This document shows, piece by piece, positions 51,633-60,016 of a DNA stretch of 64,000 bases. The notes beneath the pieces were generated by a model. The model had not been told where the DNA came from. It ran no database searches and was given only the letters and a program-made list of their open reading frames with translations. Origin of the DNA: Gemmatimonadota bacterium (GTDB lineage: Bacteria > Gemmatimonadota > Gemmatimonadetes > Gemmatimonadales > GWC2-71-9); contig SHZU01000006.1 of assembly GCA_009692115.1 (NCBI GenBank), forward strand, positions 1-64,000, in the 5' to 3' direction. Position numbers and translations under genes: made by a program. Positions within the stretch are counted from its first letter, which is position 1. Every line of letters begins with the position of its first letter.

Positions 51633-52838
51633 ATGCCCCTGTCCCGTCGTTCGTTTCTGGCGACCGCCGCTGTGTCGCCGCTGGTGTCCCCGTCCCTCGG
51701 GTTACCGAGCGCCGACCCGTCGTACGCCGCCGATCCAGCCCGGTTCGAGCCCTGGATCGAGGTCGATTCGGCAGCGCTTCGGGCCAACGTGGCGGTGCTT
51801 TGGGAACTCGCCGGGGGTCGGCCCATCATGGCGGTGGTCAAGAACAACGGCTACGGACTCGGCATCAGGGCGGTGGCGAGGCCGCTGGACGCCGACCCGC
51901 GGGTGAGCGGATTTGGTGTCGTAAAGGTCGCCGAGGCGTTGGCACTCCGCGACGCTGGGGTTCGGAAACCGATCCTCCTCCTGGCGCTGTTCGACGCTGC
52001 TGACGGGGAAGAACTCGTCCGGCGGGGGATCACGTTGAGTCTGGGTGTTCCGGACATCGGCGCCCGAGTCGCGAAGGCCACCACCGGGGCCGGGCGCTCC
52101 GCCCGCGGGCAGTTCTACATCGACACCGGGATGAGTCGGATGGGGCTCCCGTACCACACGGCCCTTCCCATTCTGCGCGACCTCTCGCGTCAGCCGCGAC
52201 TGGAAATCACCGGGATGATGACGGAGTTGGCTGAGGAGCCTGAGTTTGATGCCGAGCAAGTCCGTCGGCTCTCGACCCTGGCCGCGGAAGCCCGAGCGGC
52301 CGGAGTAACCACCGGACCGTTGCATGCCGCGTCCTCGCACGCGGTCTTCAACCGCAAGGAGACCCTGCTCGACGCCGTGCGTCCGGGGATTTCGCTGTTC
52401 GGCGCCTATCCCACTGACGATGGGAGCGAGCGCTCGATCGCCGCGCTGACGGTGGCGTTTCGTCTCAAGGCCCGGGTGGTCAGAGTGGAGCAACTCCGGT
52501 CCGGCGACACGGTCAGCTACGGCCGCCGGTTCAAAGCCGAGTCACCGACCTGGGTGGCGACGGTCCCGATCGGGCACGCCGACGGGTACCCGCGGTCGGC
52601 GGTTCGAGGCGGGCAGATGTTGATTGGCGGCCGGCCGTATCCGGTGGTCGGGGCCGTGAGTGCCAGCCATGCCATCGTCAACCTCGGTGCGGCCACCGCC
52701 GTGAAGGTCGGCGACGTCGCAATAGTCTTGGGGCCGGACCATGCGGCCATCCATCCGAATACCCTCGCCGGCACGACCGGGATTTCGGTCTACGACGTCC
52801 TGATGCATCTGAGCCCGAGTCTGCCCCGGATTGGGTGA
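51633..52838 (+). CDS. alr: Exported alanine racemase (broad-specificity type likely)
   Basis: A 401-residue fold-type III PLP enzyme with an N-terminal SRRSFLATAAVSPLVSP signal, twin-arginine-like. The PLP Lys is in VVKNNGYGLG (K70; most Alr have VKANAYGHG) and the catalytic Tyr in DTVSYGRRF (Y296). IGHADGYPRS and the C-terminal beta domain are also typical. Periplasmic racemases in other bacteria act on several amino acids and make D-amino acids that tune the wall; this one may do so. There is no ribosome site of note. Monocistronic. Confidence 0.88.
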   Translation: MPLSRRSFLATAAVSPLVSPSLGLPSADPSYAADPARFEPWIEVDSAALRANVAVLWELAGGRPIMAVVKNNGYGLGIRAVARPLDADPRVSGFGVVKVAEALALRDAGVRKPILLLALFDAADGEELVRRGITLSLGVPDIGARVAKATTGAGRSARGQFYIDTGMSRMGLPYHTALPILRDLSRQPRLEITGMMTELAEEPEFDAEQVRRLSTLAAEARAAGVTTGPLHAASSHAVFNRKETLLDAVRPGISLFGAYPTDDGSERSIAALTVAFRLKARVVRVEQLRSGDTVSYGRRFKAESPTWVATVPIGHADGYPRSAVRGGQMLIGGRPYPVVGAVSASHAIVNLGAATAVKVGDVAIVLGPDHAAIHPNTLAGTTGISVYDVLMHLSPSLPRIG

Positions 52839-52895
52839 GGAACCCCGGGGTGCGGTTCCGCACTGCGACGGATCACCCTAGCGGTGAAAGAAGTA

Positions 52896-52963
52896 CCGGC
52901 CCTTCCACCGGGGCCGGGTGGTCTGGGCCGACCGGCGCCCCGCGCCCGCCCCGTCGGCGGGCG
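52896..52963. terminator. Two GC-rich hairpins between convergent genes
   Basis: Hairpin one: CCGGCCC (52896) with GGGCCGG (52911), 8-base loop. Hairpin two: CGCCCGCC (52943) with GGCGGGCG (52956), 5-base loop. They lie in the 129-base gap between alr and the OPT gene, both ending here. No T-run. Confidence 0.45.
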
Positions 52964-52967
52964 GCAG

Positions 52968-54932
52968 CTAGCCGGCCTGGCCCGGCACCTCGACCTCCGA
53001 TTGCCGCGACACCCAGGCGTAACAGGCCACGATCAGCGCCGCGAAGAGCGCCGCCCCCACCCACCGCGAGGCATTCGCGAATTCCGCTCCGACCAGCCCC
53101 AACGGCGCCGGGTTGCTCGTCGCGACGATCAGACCGGCATTGAGGACGCCGAGGAGGCTCTCACCGACGATCAAGCCCGAGGCGAGTAACACTCCAAACC
53201 GGAGCGCCATATCGGCATTGCCCCGCCGGGCCATGGCCCGATTGTAAAGCCACCCGATCACCGCGCCGAGCACCACTGGTTGGGTGGCGTCCATCGGGAG
53301 ATAGATCCCGATCCCGATTGCCAGCGGCGACAACCTGAGCAGTTTGAACACCCCGAGTAACTCGTCGACGAAGATGGCGGCGAGTCCCACCAAGGCCCCG
53401 ATCCCGATCAAGTTCCAGTCGAGCTCCGCGTTGAGGACGCCGCGCGCCAAGGTCGAGATCAAGGCGGCCTGCGGGGCCGGAAGCGGTTCGGCGGTAATGG
53501 CCGAGCGGTTGGGGTCGCCGGGGAAACCATAGGCCTGGTTCAAGAGATCGAGGATCGGGGGAATGATGAGGGACCCGGCCACGACGCCGACGATCAGCGC
53601 CACCTGCTGCCGCCAGGGCGTGGCGCCCACCAGTTGCCCGGTCTTGAGATCCTGGAGATTGTCGTTCGAAATCGTGGCGATCGAAAACACGATCGCCACC
53701 GCAAACAGGGCAAAGGCCACCAACGCGTTCGTGGCGCTTCCACCTAACGTCGGCTGGACGAACACCGCCAGGAGCAGCGCCGCCGACACCGTGGCCAAGA
53801 TCCCGATGCCGGACACCGGACTGTTCGACGCCCCGATCAACCCAGCCATGTAGCCGGCCACCGTGGCGACAAACGCGCCCATCAGCAGCGTGAAGAGCAC
53901 CCCGGTCACGACCAGCGGCCACTTGAGCGGACTCAAGGGGCCGGTGCCGATGAAGTCGGCAAACAGCCAGCCGATCAGCACCAGGCAGACCAGGCTCAGT
54001 CCCCCGATCAGGCTAAGCGGTAGATCGCGATCGTCGGTGGCGCCGGTCTTGGCCGCCGCCCCCGCCCGCGCCGTCGCGATGATGCCGGCCGTAACCGGCC
54101 GGATCAATTTCAGCAGACTCCAAATCGCCGCGACCCCGATCGTCCCGGCGCCGATGAACCGCACCTGGGTCCGCCACACCGTCATGGCCACTTCGGCCGC
54201 CGGCCCGTCAATGCCCGCACTCAACAACGGCGTGGCCACTCCCCAGGCGATCAGCAGTCCGGTGAGCATCGCCAAGCCTACCGAGATGCCGACCAGGTGG
54301 CCCGCTCCGAGAAGCGCCAAGGAAAATCCAAGGTTGAACCCCGTCGCGCCGGTACCGATCCGGAAATAGTTTGCCAGGTTGGCCGCCGCGACCCCGGTGG
54401 CCGCCACGATCTGGGCACCCGCCGCGACCAGCGCGCCGACCAGGACGATCAGCGGACCACGTTTCCGCTCGATGGCATTGGGCGAGGCTTCATCGCCGGT
54501 GGCGCCGACCTTGAGCACTTCGGCGGCCGCGACACCCTCGGGATAGGGCAGCGGGGAGTTGACCACGAGGGCCCGCCGGAGCGGGATCGAAAACAACACG
54601 CCGAGGATGCCGCCCAGCGCGCAGATCGAGAAGGTGACCAAGAACGGGAAGCTTCGCCACCAGCCCACCATGATGAGGCCGGGCAAGACGAAGATAATGG
54701 CCGAGAGGGTTCCCCCGGCCGAAGCGACCGTCTGGACGATGTTGTTCTCTTTGATTGTCCCGGTCCGGAGAGCCCGGAGGACACCCATCGAAATGACCGC
54801 CGCCGGGATCGAGGAGGCGATGGTCAGGCCGACCCGAAGGCCGAGGTACACGTTGGCGGCGGTAAAGACCGCGGCGATGATCGCGCCGAGAATCAGGCCG
54901 CGGAGGGTGAGTTCGGTTTCGGCTTTGGCCAT
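52968..54932 (-). CDS. OPT-family oligopeptide transporter
   Basis: A 654-residue membrane protein with about 14-16 segments. TLRGLILGAIIAAVFTAANV, VYLGLRVGLTIASSIPAAVI, ENNIVQTVASAGGTLSA and PLPYPEGVAAAEVL are OPT signatures of the prokaryotic branch. It imports small peptides or metal chelates with protons. It fits the peptide-salvage theme but no binding protein is adjacent. Leader boxes TATCTT and CATAAT lie at 54945-54957 on the minus strand. Confidence 0.93.
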   Translation of the reverse strand: MAKAETELTLRGLILGAIIAAVFTAANVYLGLRVGLTIASSIPAAVISMGVLRALRTGTIKENNIVQTVASAGGTLSAIIFVLPGLIMVGWWRSFPFLVTFSICALGGILGVLFSIPLRRALVVNSPLPYPEGVAAAEVLKVGATGDEASPNAIERKRGPLIVLVGALVAAGAQIVAATGVAAANLANYFRIGTGATGFNLGFSLALLGAGHLVGISVGLAMLTGLLIAWGVATPLLSAGIDGPAAEVAMTVWRTQVRFIGAGTIGVAAIWSLLKLIRPVTAGIIATARAGAAAKTGATDDRDLPLSLIGGLSLVCLVLIGWLFADFIGTGPLSPLKWPLVVTGVLFTLLMGAFVATVAGYMAGLIGASNSPVSGIGILATVSAALLLAVFVQPTLGGSATNALVAFALFAVAIVFSIATISNDNLQDLKTGQLVGATPWRQQVALIVGVVAGSLIIPPILDLLNQAYGFPGDPNRSAITAEPLPAPQAALISTLARGVLNAELDWNLIGIGALVGLAAIFVDELLGVFKLLRLSPLAIGIGIYLPMDATQPVVLGAVIGWLYNRAMARRGNADMALRFGVLLASGLIVGESLLGVLNAGLIVATSNPAPLGLVGAEFANASRWVGAALFAALIVACYAWVSRQSEVEVPGQAG

Positions 54933-54950
54933 GAGGTCTCGCGCGAGGGA

Positions 54951-55480
54951 TTATGAAGATAACCCGCCGGCGGCGGCCATGAAGGAGTTCAGCTTGACTG
55001 GATCGAGCCGTCCATCTGCTCGCGTCGAGGCCCCCGGCGAGGAAGACCGGAATCGAGACCGCCAGCCGAATCGCCGCGCTGAGATCCCAATCGTGAACCC
55101 GGCCGGTACCACCAAGTTCCTTGATTGCGAGGCCCTGGTTTCCCGAATCGAGCAACAGCCCATTGGCCTCGCTGGAGATCGCGACCGCCTCGGGGATCGA
55201 CTCCGGACCGGTGACGGGAACCACCTGAACCAGCGACACGGCGGGGAGCAACCTGCCCAGTTCGGCGGATTCGCCCGGCGCGAGTCGGTCACAAATCTGG
55301 ATGGTCGATGTCCCACAACGCCGATGTTGCGCCGCGATACCCACCGCTGTTCGGATGTTGGTCAAAAGAAACGTGGCGGTGGGTCCGCATCTCTCGGTCA
55401 ATGGCCGCGATCAACGGCTCCGGAATGACCCCGGGCCCGCTCGGCATGGCCGACACCGCCCCGACCGCGCGCGCCGGCCC
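54951..55480 (-). pseudogene. Phosphoribosylanthranilate-isomerase-like gene remnant
   Basis: Reading minus strand in three frames: SAMPSGPGVIPEPLIAAID, then ATFLLTNIRTA ... LVQVVPVTGPESIPEA, LLLDSGNQGLAIKELGGTG and IPVFLAGGLDAS, and finally DGRLDPVKLNSFMAAAG. These follow the PRAI/TrpF-like barrel order, but the segment after AGGL (normally about 20 residues, with G-V-D-x-x-S-G) is missing and frames change at least twice. It is a decayed gene close behind the OPT promoter region. Confidence 0.6.
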
Positions 55481-55575
55481 GGACGGCCAAGTGCGCCTCA
55501 GCGACACTCGAAATGCAACCAACCTTGATCTGCGGCTTCAACGCCTCGGCTCCCGAGCGGCACCTCGCGTATTAG

Positions 55576-55995
55576 CATCTGCTCGAGGCCCGGCAATTCT
55601 CGCTCTCGGTTGATGTGCCGCTGCTCCAGTGGGGCGCCCGGAAAGAAGCGATCGGGGCCGCCCGCTCGGATCGGGACCGGGCGGTCAGCAATGCGCGCGG
55701 CGTCCTGGCCCAGGCGGCCCAGGATGCCCATTTCGCGGCCCTCCAACTCTCCCAGGCCCGCCGTTCATTGGCGCTCTCGGCCAAGGCGGATACGGTTGCC
55801 GGGAAGCGATTCGAGGTGGCCTACAATCGGTCCGTGATCGGACGGATCCAGATCGACAATCTCTATGTTGCCCAGACTGAGAAGGATCAGGCGCTGGCGC
55901 GGTTCGTTCAATCGCGCCGGGGGTATTGGCAGGCCTACTTCCGGCTCCGGCGCGCCACGATGTTCGACTTCGAGACCGGAAACCCGATTCAATAG
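55576..55995 (+). pseudogene. TolC-family outer-membrane efflux protein, C-terminal remnant
   Basis: The frame after an in-frame TAG reads QFSLSVDVPLLQWGARKEAI, AVSNARGVLAQAAQDAHFAA and QARRSLALSAKADTV, the helical hairpin repeat of TolC-like channels, ending TMFDFETGNPIQ. Roughly two-thirds of the protein is missing upstream and there is no start. No inner-membrane pump genes remain nearby. Confidence 0.75.
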
Positions 55996-56059
55996 CCGGG
56001 TCCGATCCTGGCTGGTATCTTGGAGGGGTTGGTTTCCCCTCACTATTCGGAGTCCCCGC

Positions 56060-57907
56060 ATGCTCAGCTCCGCCGTCCGCTCGATTGCCGTGGTTGCGTT
56101 GCTCGCGGGAACCGCTACCGCGCAACGGACCGTCAAACCCGTCCTCCACGGCCGCCATTGGGTGGCCATCACCGGGAAGCCGCTCGCCGCCACCGCCGGC
56201 GCGATGATTTTTCAGCGCGGGGGCAACGCCGTCGACGCCACCTGCGCGATGCTCGCCGCCGTCACCACGATGTGGGATGTGCTCTCATGGGGTGGTGAGA
56301 CCCAGGCCCTGATCTACCACCCCGGCCTGAAGAAAGTGATCGGGATCAATGCCCTCGGCGTCGCGCCGACGGGGGCCACGCCGGAGTTCTACCGCTCCAA
56401 AGGGATGAACTATCCGCCCGAGTTCGGTCCCTTGGCCGCCGTGACACCCGGTACCCCCGGCGGGCTGATGACCATGCTGGCCGAGTATGGGACCATGTCC
56501 CTGGCCGAGGTGCTGGCGCCGGCCATCCAGATGGCGGACGGGTATCCGATCGAAGCCCAGACCGCCAACAGTATCGAAAGCCAAAAGAACTGGATCAAGC
56601 AGTGGCCCTATTCGAAGGCGCTCTTCCTGACCCATCCCGGCCAGAAGCGGGAGGCGCCTAACGCCGGTGAAATTTTCCAGCAGGCCGATTTGGCCGCCAC
56701 CCTCCGGAAGCTGGTCGAGGCGGAAGCCCGGGCCAAGAAGGCGGGAAAATCCCGGAAAGAGGCGATCTACGCCGCCTACGACCGGTTCTACAAGGGAGAC
56801 ATCGCGGCCGAAATCGCCCGGTCCACCCAGGAACAAGGCGGCTTGATCACGGTCGAGGACCTCGCCAACTGGAAAGTGAAGATCGAGGAACCGCTTTCGA
56901 CCACCTATCGAGGGATCGAGGTCTTCAAGCTCCGGGAATGGCAGCAGGGGCCGGCGTTGCTCCAGGCCCTCAATATCCTCGAGAACGCCGACCTCAAGTC
57001 GATGGGCTACAACAGCACCCGCTACGTCCACACCGTTTATCAGACTATGAGTCTGGCGTTTGCCGACCGGGACTTTTACTACGGTGACCCGGCGTTTCCG
57101 CCGGCGAGCCCGATCAAGGGTCTTCTGTCCAAAGAATACGCCAAACAGCGATTCGGCCAAATCAATTGGACGGAGAACGACCCCACGATCAAGCCCGGCG
57201 ATCCCTATCCGTTCCAAGGCAGCCAGAACCCGTTTCTTGAAGTGCTGAAGAGCTGGCCGCCCAAACCCAAGCCGCAGCCGAACACCACCGACCAGGCCGC
57301 GATGTCGTTCGATGAGGCGTTCCGGGCGGGAACCACGTCCATTCAAGCGGCCGACGAAAACGGCTGGGTCGTGTCGGTCACCCCGAGTGGCGGATGGGTC
57401 CCGGCGGTCATCGCCGGGAAAACAGGGGTCGGTCTGAGCCAACGAGCCCAGAGTTTCGTCCTCGACCCCGCCGAAAGCCCCTTCAACGTGATGGCGCCGG
57501 GCAAACGCCCCCGGGTCACCCTGACGCCGACCCTGGCGTTGAAAGACGGCAAACCCTACGCGTCATTCGCCGTGCAGGGTGGCGATACCCAGGATCAGAA
57601 CCTGCTCCAGTTCTTCCTCAACATGGTGGAATTCGGGATGAACGTGCAGCAGGCCGTCGAAGCGCCGAATATCGCGAGCTACCAAATGCGGAGTTCGTTC
57701 GGGGCCCACGAGTCGCGCCCGGGCCGGATGACGCTGAATGAGAGTATGCCGCCCTGGGTCCGCGATGACCTCAGGAAAATGGGCTACACCCTCGACTTTG
57801 CCCGGAGCACCTCCGGACCGATCAACGCAATCTTCTTCGACTGGGTCCACGGATCGTTTTGGGGCGGTTCGAGCACCGATGGGGAAGACTACGGCATTGC
57901 CTGGTAG
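56060..57907 (+). CDS. ggt: Exported gamma-glutamyltransferase
   Basis: A 615-residue GGT precursor with signal peptide (IAVVALLAGTATAQ). The N-terminal half has GGNAVDATCAMLAA and GTPGGLMTMLAEYG; the autoprocessing nucleophile Thr is in AGTTSIQAADENG (T425), and GGDTQDQNLLQFFLN and APNIASYQ follow. The enzyme self-cleaves into two subunits and removes gamma-glutamyl groups from glutathione-like peptides in the periplasm. GGAG lies 7 bases before ATG. It faces the vapBC module 2 tail to tail, 4 bases away. Confidence 0.92.
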   Translation: MLSSAVRSIAVVALLAGTATAQRTVKPVLHGRHWVAITGKPLAATAGAMIFQRGGNAVDATCAMLAAVTTMWDVLSWGGETQALIYHPGLKKVIGINALGVAPTGATPEFYRSKGMNYPPEFGPLAAVTPGTPGGLMTMLAEYGTMSLAEVLAPAIQMADGYPIEAQTANSIESQKNWIKQWPYSKALFLTHPGQKREAPNAGEIFQQADLAATLRKLVEAEARAKKAGKSRKEAIYAAYDRFYKGDIAAEIARSTQEQGGLITVEDLANWKVKIEEPLSTTYRGIEVFKLREWQQGPALLQALNILENADLKSMGYNSTRYVHTVYQTMSLAFADRDFYYGDPAFPPASPIKGLLSKEYAKQRFGQINWTENDPTIKPGDPYPFQGSQNPFLEVLKSWPPKPKPQPNTTDQAAMSFDEAFRAGTTSIQAADENGWVVSVTPSGGWVPAVIAGKTGVGLSQRAQSFVLDPAESPFNVMAPGKRPRVTLTPTLALKDGKPYASFAVQGGDTQDQNLLQFFLNMVEFGMNVQQAVEAPNIASYQMRSSFGAHESRPGRMTLNESMPPWVRDDLRKMGYTLDFARSTSGPINAIFFDWVHGSFWGGSSTDGEDYGIAW

Positions 57908-57911
57908 GACC

Positions 57912-58325
57912 TTACGGCTCCAGTCGGAAGGATGGCGTGTGGCGGGGCCGGACCGCTGGAAAATGGCGCCGGTCGGTGGTGAGCAAGGTGGTGACCAGAC
58001 CCCGCTCGGCCGCCGCCACGAGGCTCGCGTCGACAAAACCGAGCCCGGCCGACTCATATTGCCTGACCAGGTCGGCCACCCGGGCCAGGTCCTCATCGGC
58101 CAGGAATGGATCGAGGAGGAACTCGCCGTCGGCCAACGCCCGGATGAACAGCGATTCGGCCCGAGACCCGATCCGGGTGGCCAGCAAGTGGGTGACCTCG
58201 GCCAGGATCGTCTCGGGTAACCGAATCTCGCCGGCGTTCCGCTCCCAGAACCCGGTGACCCGGGCGTGCCACGCGTCGTCGCGATCAAGCAGCGCGAACA
58301 CGGCCCCGGTGTCGGCGAGGATCAC
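57912..58325 (-). CDS. vapC: PIN-domain toxin, VapC type
   Basis: A 137-residue PIN RNase: VILADTGAVFALLDRDD, EVTHLLA, GFVDASLVAAAE and LTTDRRHFPAVRP give the acidic set. It starts at GTG 58325, overlapping the antitoxin TGA by 4 bases (GTGA), so translation is coupled. A longer upstream reading is only the antitoxin gene in another frame. The first residue after the strand is DTG rather than DTN, a common variant. Confidence 0.88.
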   Translation of the reverse strand: MILADTGAVFALLDRDDAWHARVTGFWERNAGEIRLPETILAEVTHLLATRIGSRAESLFIRALADGEFLLDPFLADEDLARVADLVRQYESAGLGFVDASLVAAAERGLVTTLLTTDRRHFPAVRPRHTPSFRLEP

Positions 58326-58555
58326 CGATGGGGATCCTGCCAAAGGAGTTCGTCGACCCGTTCCGCCGTATCGGAATGGCCCGAGGCGAACTGGCCGGCC
58401 AAGCTGGGCAGTTTGCGTTTCATGTGGTCCTCCTCCGTGATGTGCTCCAGGAGCGCCTCGCGCACCACTTGGGCGAAGCTCTTTCCCTCTTTGGTTGCGT
58501 AGCGCTGGGCCTTTTTCAAGAGATCCTCTTCCAGGAAAACCGTGGTTCGACGCAT
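58322..58555 (-). CDS. vapB: Ribbon-helix-helix antitoxin, VapB type
   Basis: A 77-residue protein: RRTTVFLEEDLLKKAQRYA and KSFAQVVREALLEHI form the ribbon-helix-helix; the tail carries the toxin-binding part. ATG 58555 is inside an 18-bp palindrome that also forms the promoter's -10, so it should repress itself tightly. Confidence 0.85.
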   Translation of the reverse strand: MRRTTVFLEEDLLKKAQRYATKEGKSFAQVVREALLEHITEEDHMKRKLPSLAGQFASGHSDTAERVDELLWQDPHR

Positions 58556-58591
58556 GGCATATATATGCCATCATGGATATGCCTTCGTCAA
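58554..58591 (-). promoter_or_regulatory. Promoter and palindromic operator of vapBC module 2
   Basis: Minus strand: TTGACG (58586-58591), 18 bases, CATATA (58562-58567), 6 bases, ATG. The perfect 18-bp palindrome ATGGCATATATATGCCAT (58554-58571) covers the -10 and the start codon. A further GGCATATCC half-site lies upstream. The AT-rich core stands out from the GC-rich surroundings. Confidence 0.75.
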
Positions 58592-58681
58592 GGGTCAGCC
58601 AGCCGACGACCCAAGCTAGGGCTTGGGTGAAGTCGGTGGTAACCAGATTTTAGGGGATTTGGAGCCTTCCGCCGCTGCCGG

Positions 58682-60016
58682 CTACCCGGGGATGACGAGT
58701 CGCTCCATGTCTTTCCAGCGGCCACGGGTAAAATCCGGAATGGAGACCGGCTTGCTCCGGTTGGCCACCGACTGCTCGGTGGTCGCGCAGATCACGCTCC
58801 AGGCGGCGGCGTCATAGACGTTCTGGTCGGTCGGGAGCCCCTGCCGAAGGCAGTGGATCAGGCGCCAATCCTCCAGGAAGTCCATTCCGCCGTGGCCGCG
58901 GGTGGCCTGCTTGACCCGGTCCGATTTCCAGAGCGGGTGGTCGTGGCTTTCGAACCATCGCTCGATCGAATCCCACCGATCCTCCCGTTCGCTCTTGCCC
59001 TCGACGTAGACCCGGCGGGGATAGCCTTCGACCAACCCCTTGGTACCCTGCAACACGTACTTGCGGCTATAGGGCCGGGGCAGGTTGGTGTCGTGGGTGA
59101 TGTAGATGGTCTGGCCCCGAGTGGTTCGGATCAGCGAGGTGTTCACGTCACCCAGCCGGTAGGTCTCCCTCCGCTTTGGGCTGTCGGCCGGGATGTGCTC
59201 GGCCGCCCAGGCTTGGAGGCCTCGGGACGGACCGCTCATCGAGACCACGTAGTCGAACTGATTGCCTCGATTGATATCCATGGCCTGGGCAATGGGGCCG
59301 AGCCCGTGGGTCGGGTAGAAGTTCCCATTCCGCTTGGTGGCGTGAGCCCGTCGCCAGAGGCCTTCACCCTCGTCGGCGAACTTGATGGCCCGAAGGTCGT
59401 GATTGTAGCCGCACTCCCCGTGGAGGATTTCGCCAAGGATTCCCTGCTGAGCCAGGTGCCACGCCAGCATTTCGAGCTGGTCGTAGCAGCAGTTCTCCAT
59501 CATGACGCAGTGTTTCTGGTAGCGCTCCGCCGCCTCGACCAACGCCCAGCAATCGTCCACCGTGTAGGCGGCCGGCACTTCGGTGGCGCCGTGCTTGCCG
59601 TGCGCGAGCGCGGCCAGCAGAACCGGGACGTGCCATTCCCACGGCGTCGCGGTGAACACCAGGTCGAGCTCCTCCTCGGCACAGAGCCGCTCGAAGTCGC
59701 GCTCGCCGCGGGTGTAACCGGTCGGTTTCCGGTGGCCCGCCTTGACGGCCAAGTCCTGGGCCCAGGCAACCCGCTCGGGCACGATGTCACAGACCGCGGT
59801 GAGTTCGACCCCGTCGATGGCCAGCAGGTTCTCGACGTGGGTTCCCCCCTGACCGCCGATCCCGACGAAACCGATCCGGACTCGTTCCATTGGTGGGGCC
59901 CGGAAGAAGCCGCCCGGCTGTGGGTCGGCCTGGAGCAGCGAAGGCAGCAGCGAGGAGGCAGCCCCGAGGGCCGCGGTCTGTCCGATGAAGTTCCGGCGGG
60001 TCTGGTCGTGGCTCAT
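58682..60016 (-). CDS. Tat-exported Gfo/Idh/MocA oxidoreductase fold, GH109-like
   Basis: A 444-residue protein with a twin-arginine signal (TRRNFIGQTAALGAASSLL). RIGFVGIGGQGGTHVENLL is the NAD loop and EVPAAYTVDDCWALVEAAE follows the family's cis-Pro region. MMENCCYDQLEMLAW and ILHGECGYNHDLR match the GH109 type, NAD-dependent alpha-N-acetylgalactosaminidases. So it may release amino sugars from glycans in the periplasm; assignment is by motif likeness only. It is last in an operon with M20 and a hydrolase (ATGA overlap). Confidence 0.82.
   Translation of the reverse strand: MSHDQTRRNFIGQTAALGAASSLLPSLLQADPQPGGFFRAPPMERVRIGFVGIGGQGGTHVENLLAIDGVELTAVCDIVPERVAWAQDLAVKAGHRKPTGYTRGERDFERLCAEEELDLVFTATPWEWHVPVLLAALAHGKHGATEVPAAYTVDDCWALVEAAERYQKHCVMMENCCYDQLEMLAWHLAQQGILGEILHGECGYNHDLRAIKFADEGEGLWRRAHATKRNGNFYPTHGLGPIAQAMDINRGNQFDYVVSMSGPSRGLQAWAAEHIPADSPKRRETYRLGDVNTSLIRTTRGQTIYITHDTNLPRPYSRKYVLQGTKGLVEGYPRRVYVEGKSEREDRWDSIERWFESHDHPLWKSDRVKQATRGHGGMDFLEDWRLIHCLRQGLPTDQNVYDAAAWSVICATTEQSVANRSKPVSIPDFTRGRWKDMERLVIPG

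Noticed and set aside
52839-52967. Small frames in the alr-OPT gap
   Set aside because: The gap is two GC hairpins; frames there are Gly/Arg-rich and without a start of quality.
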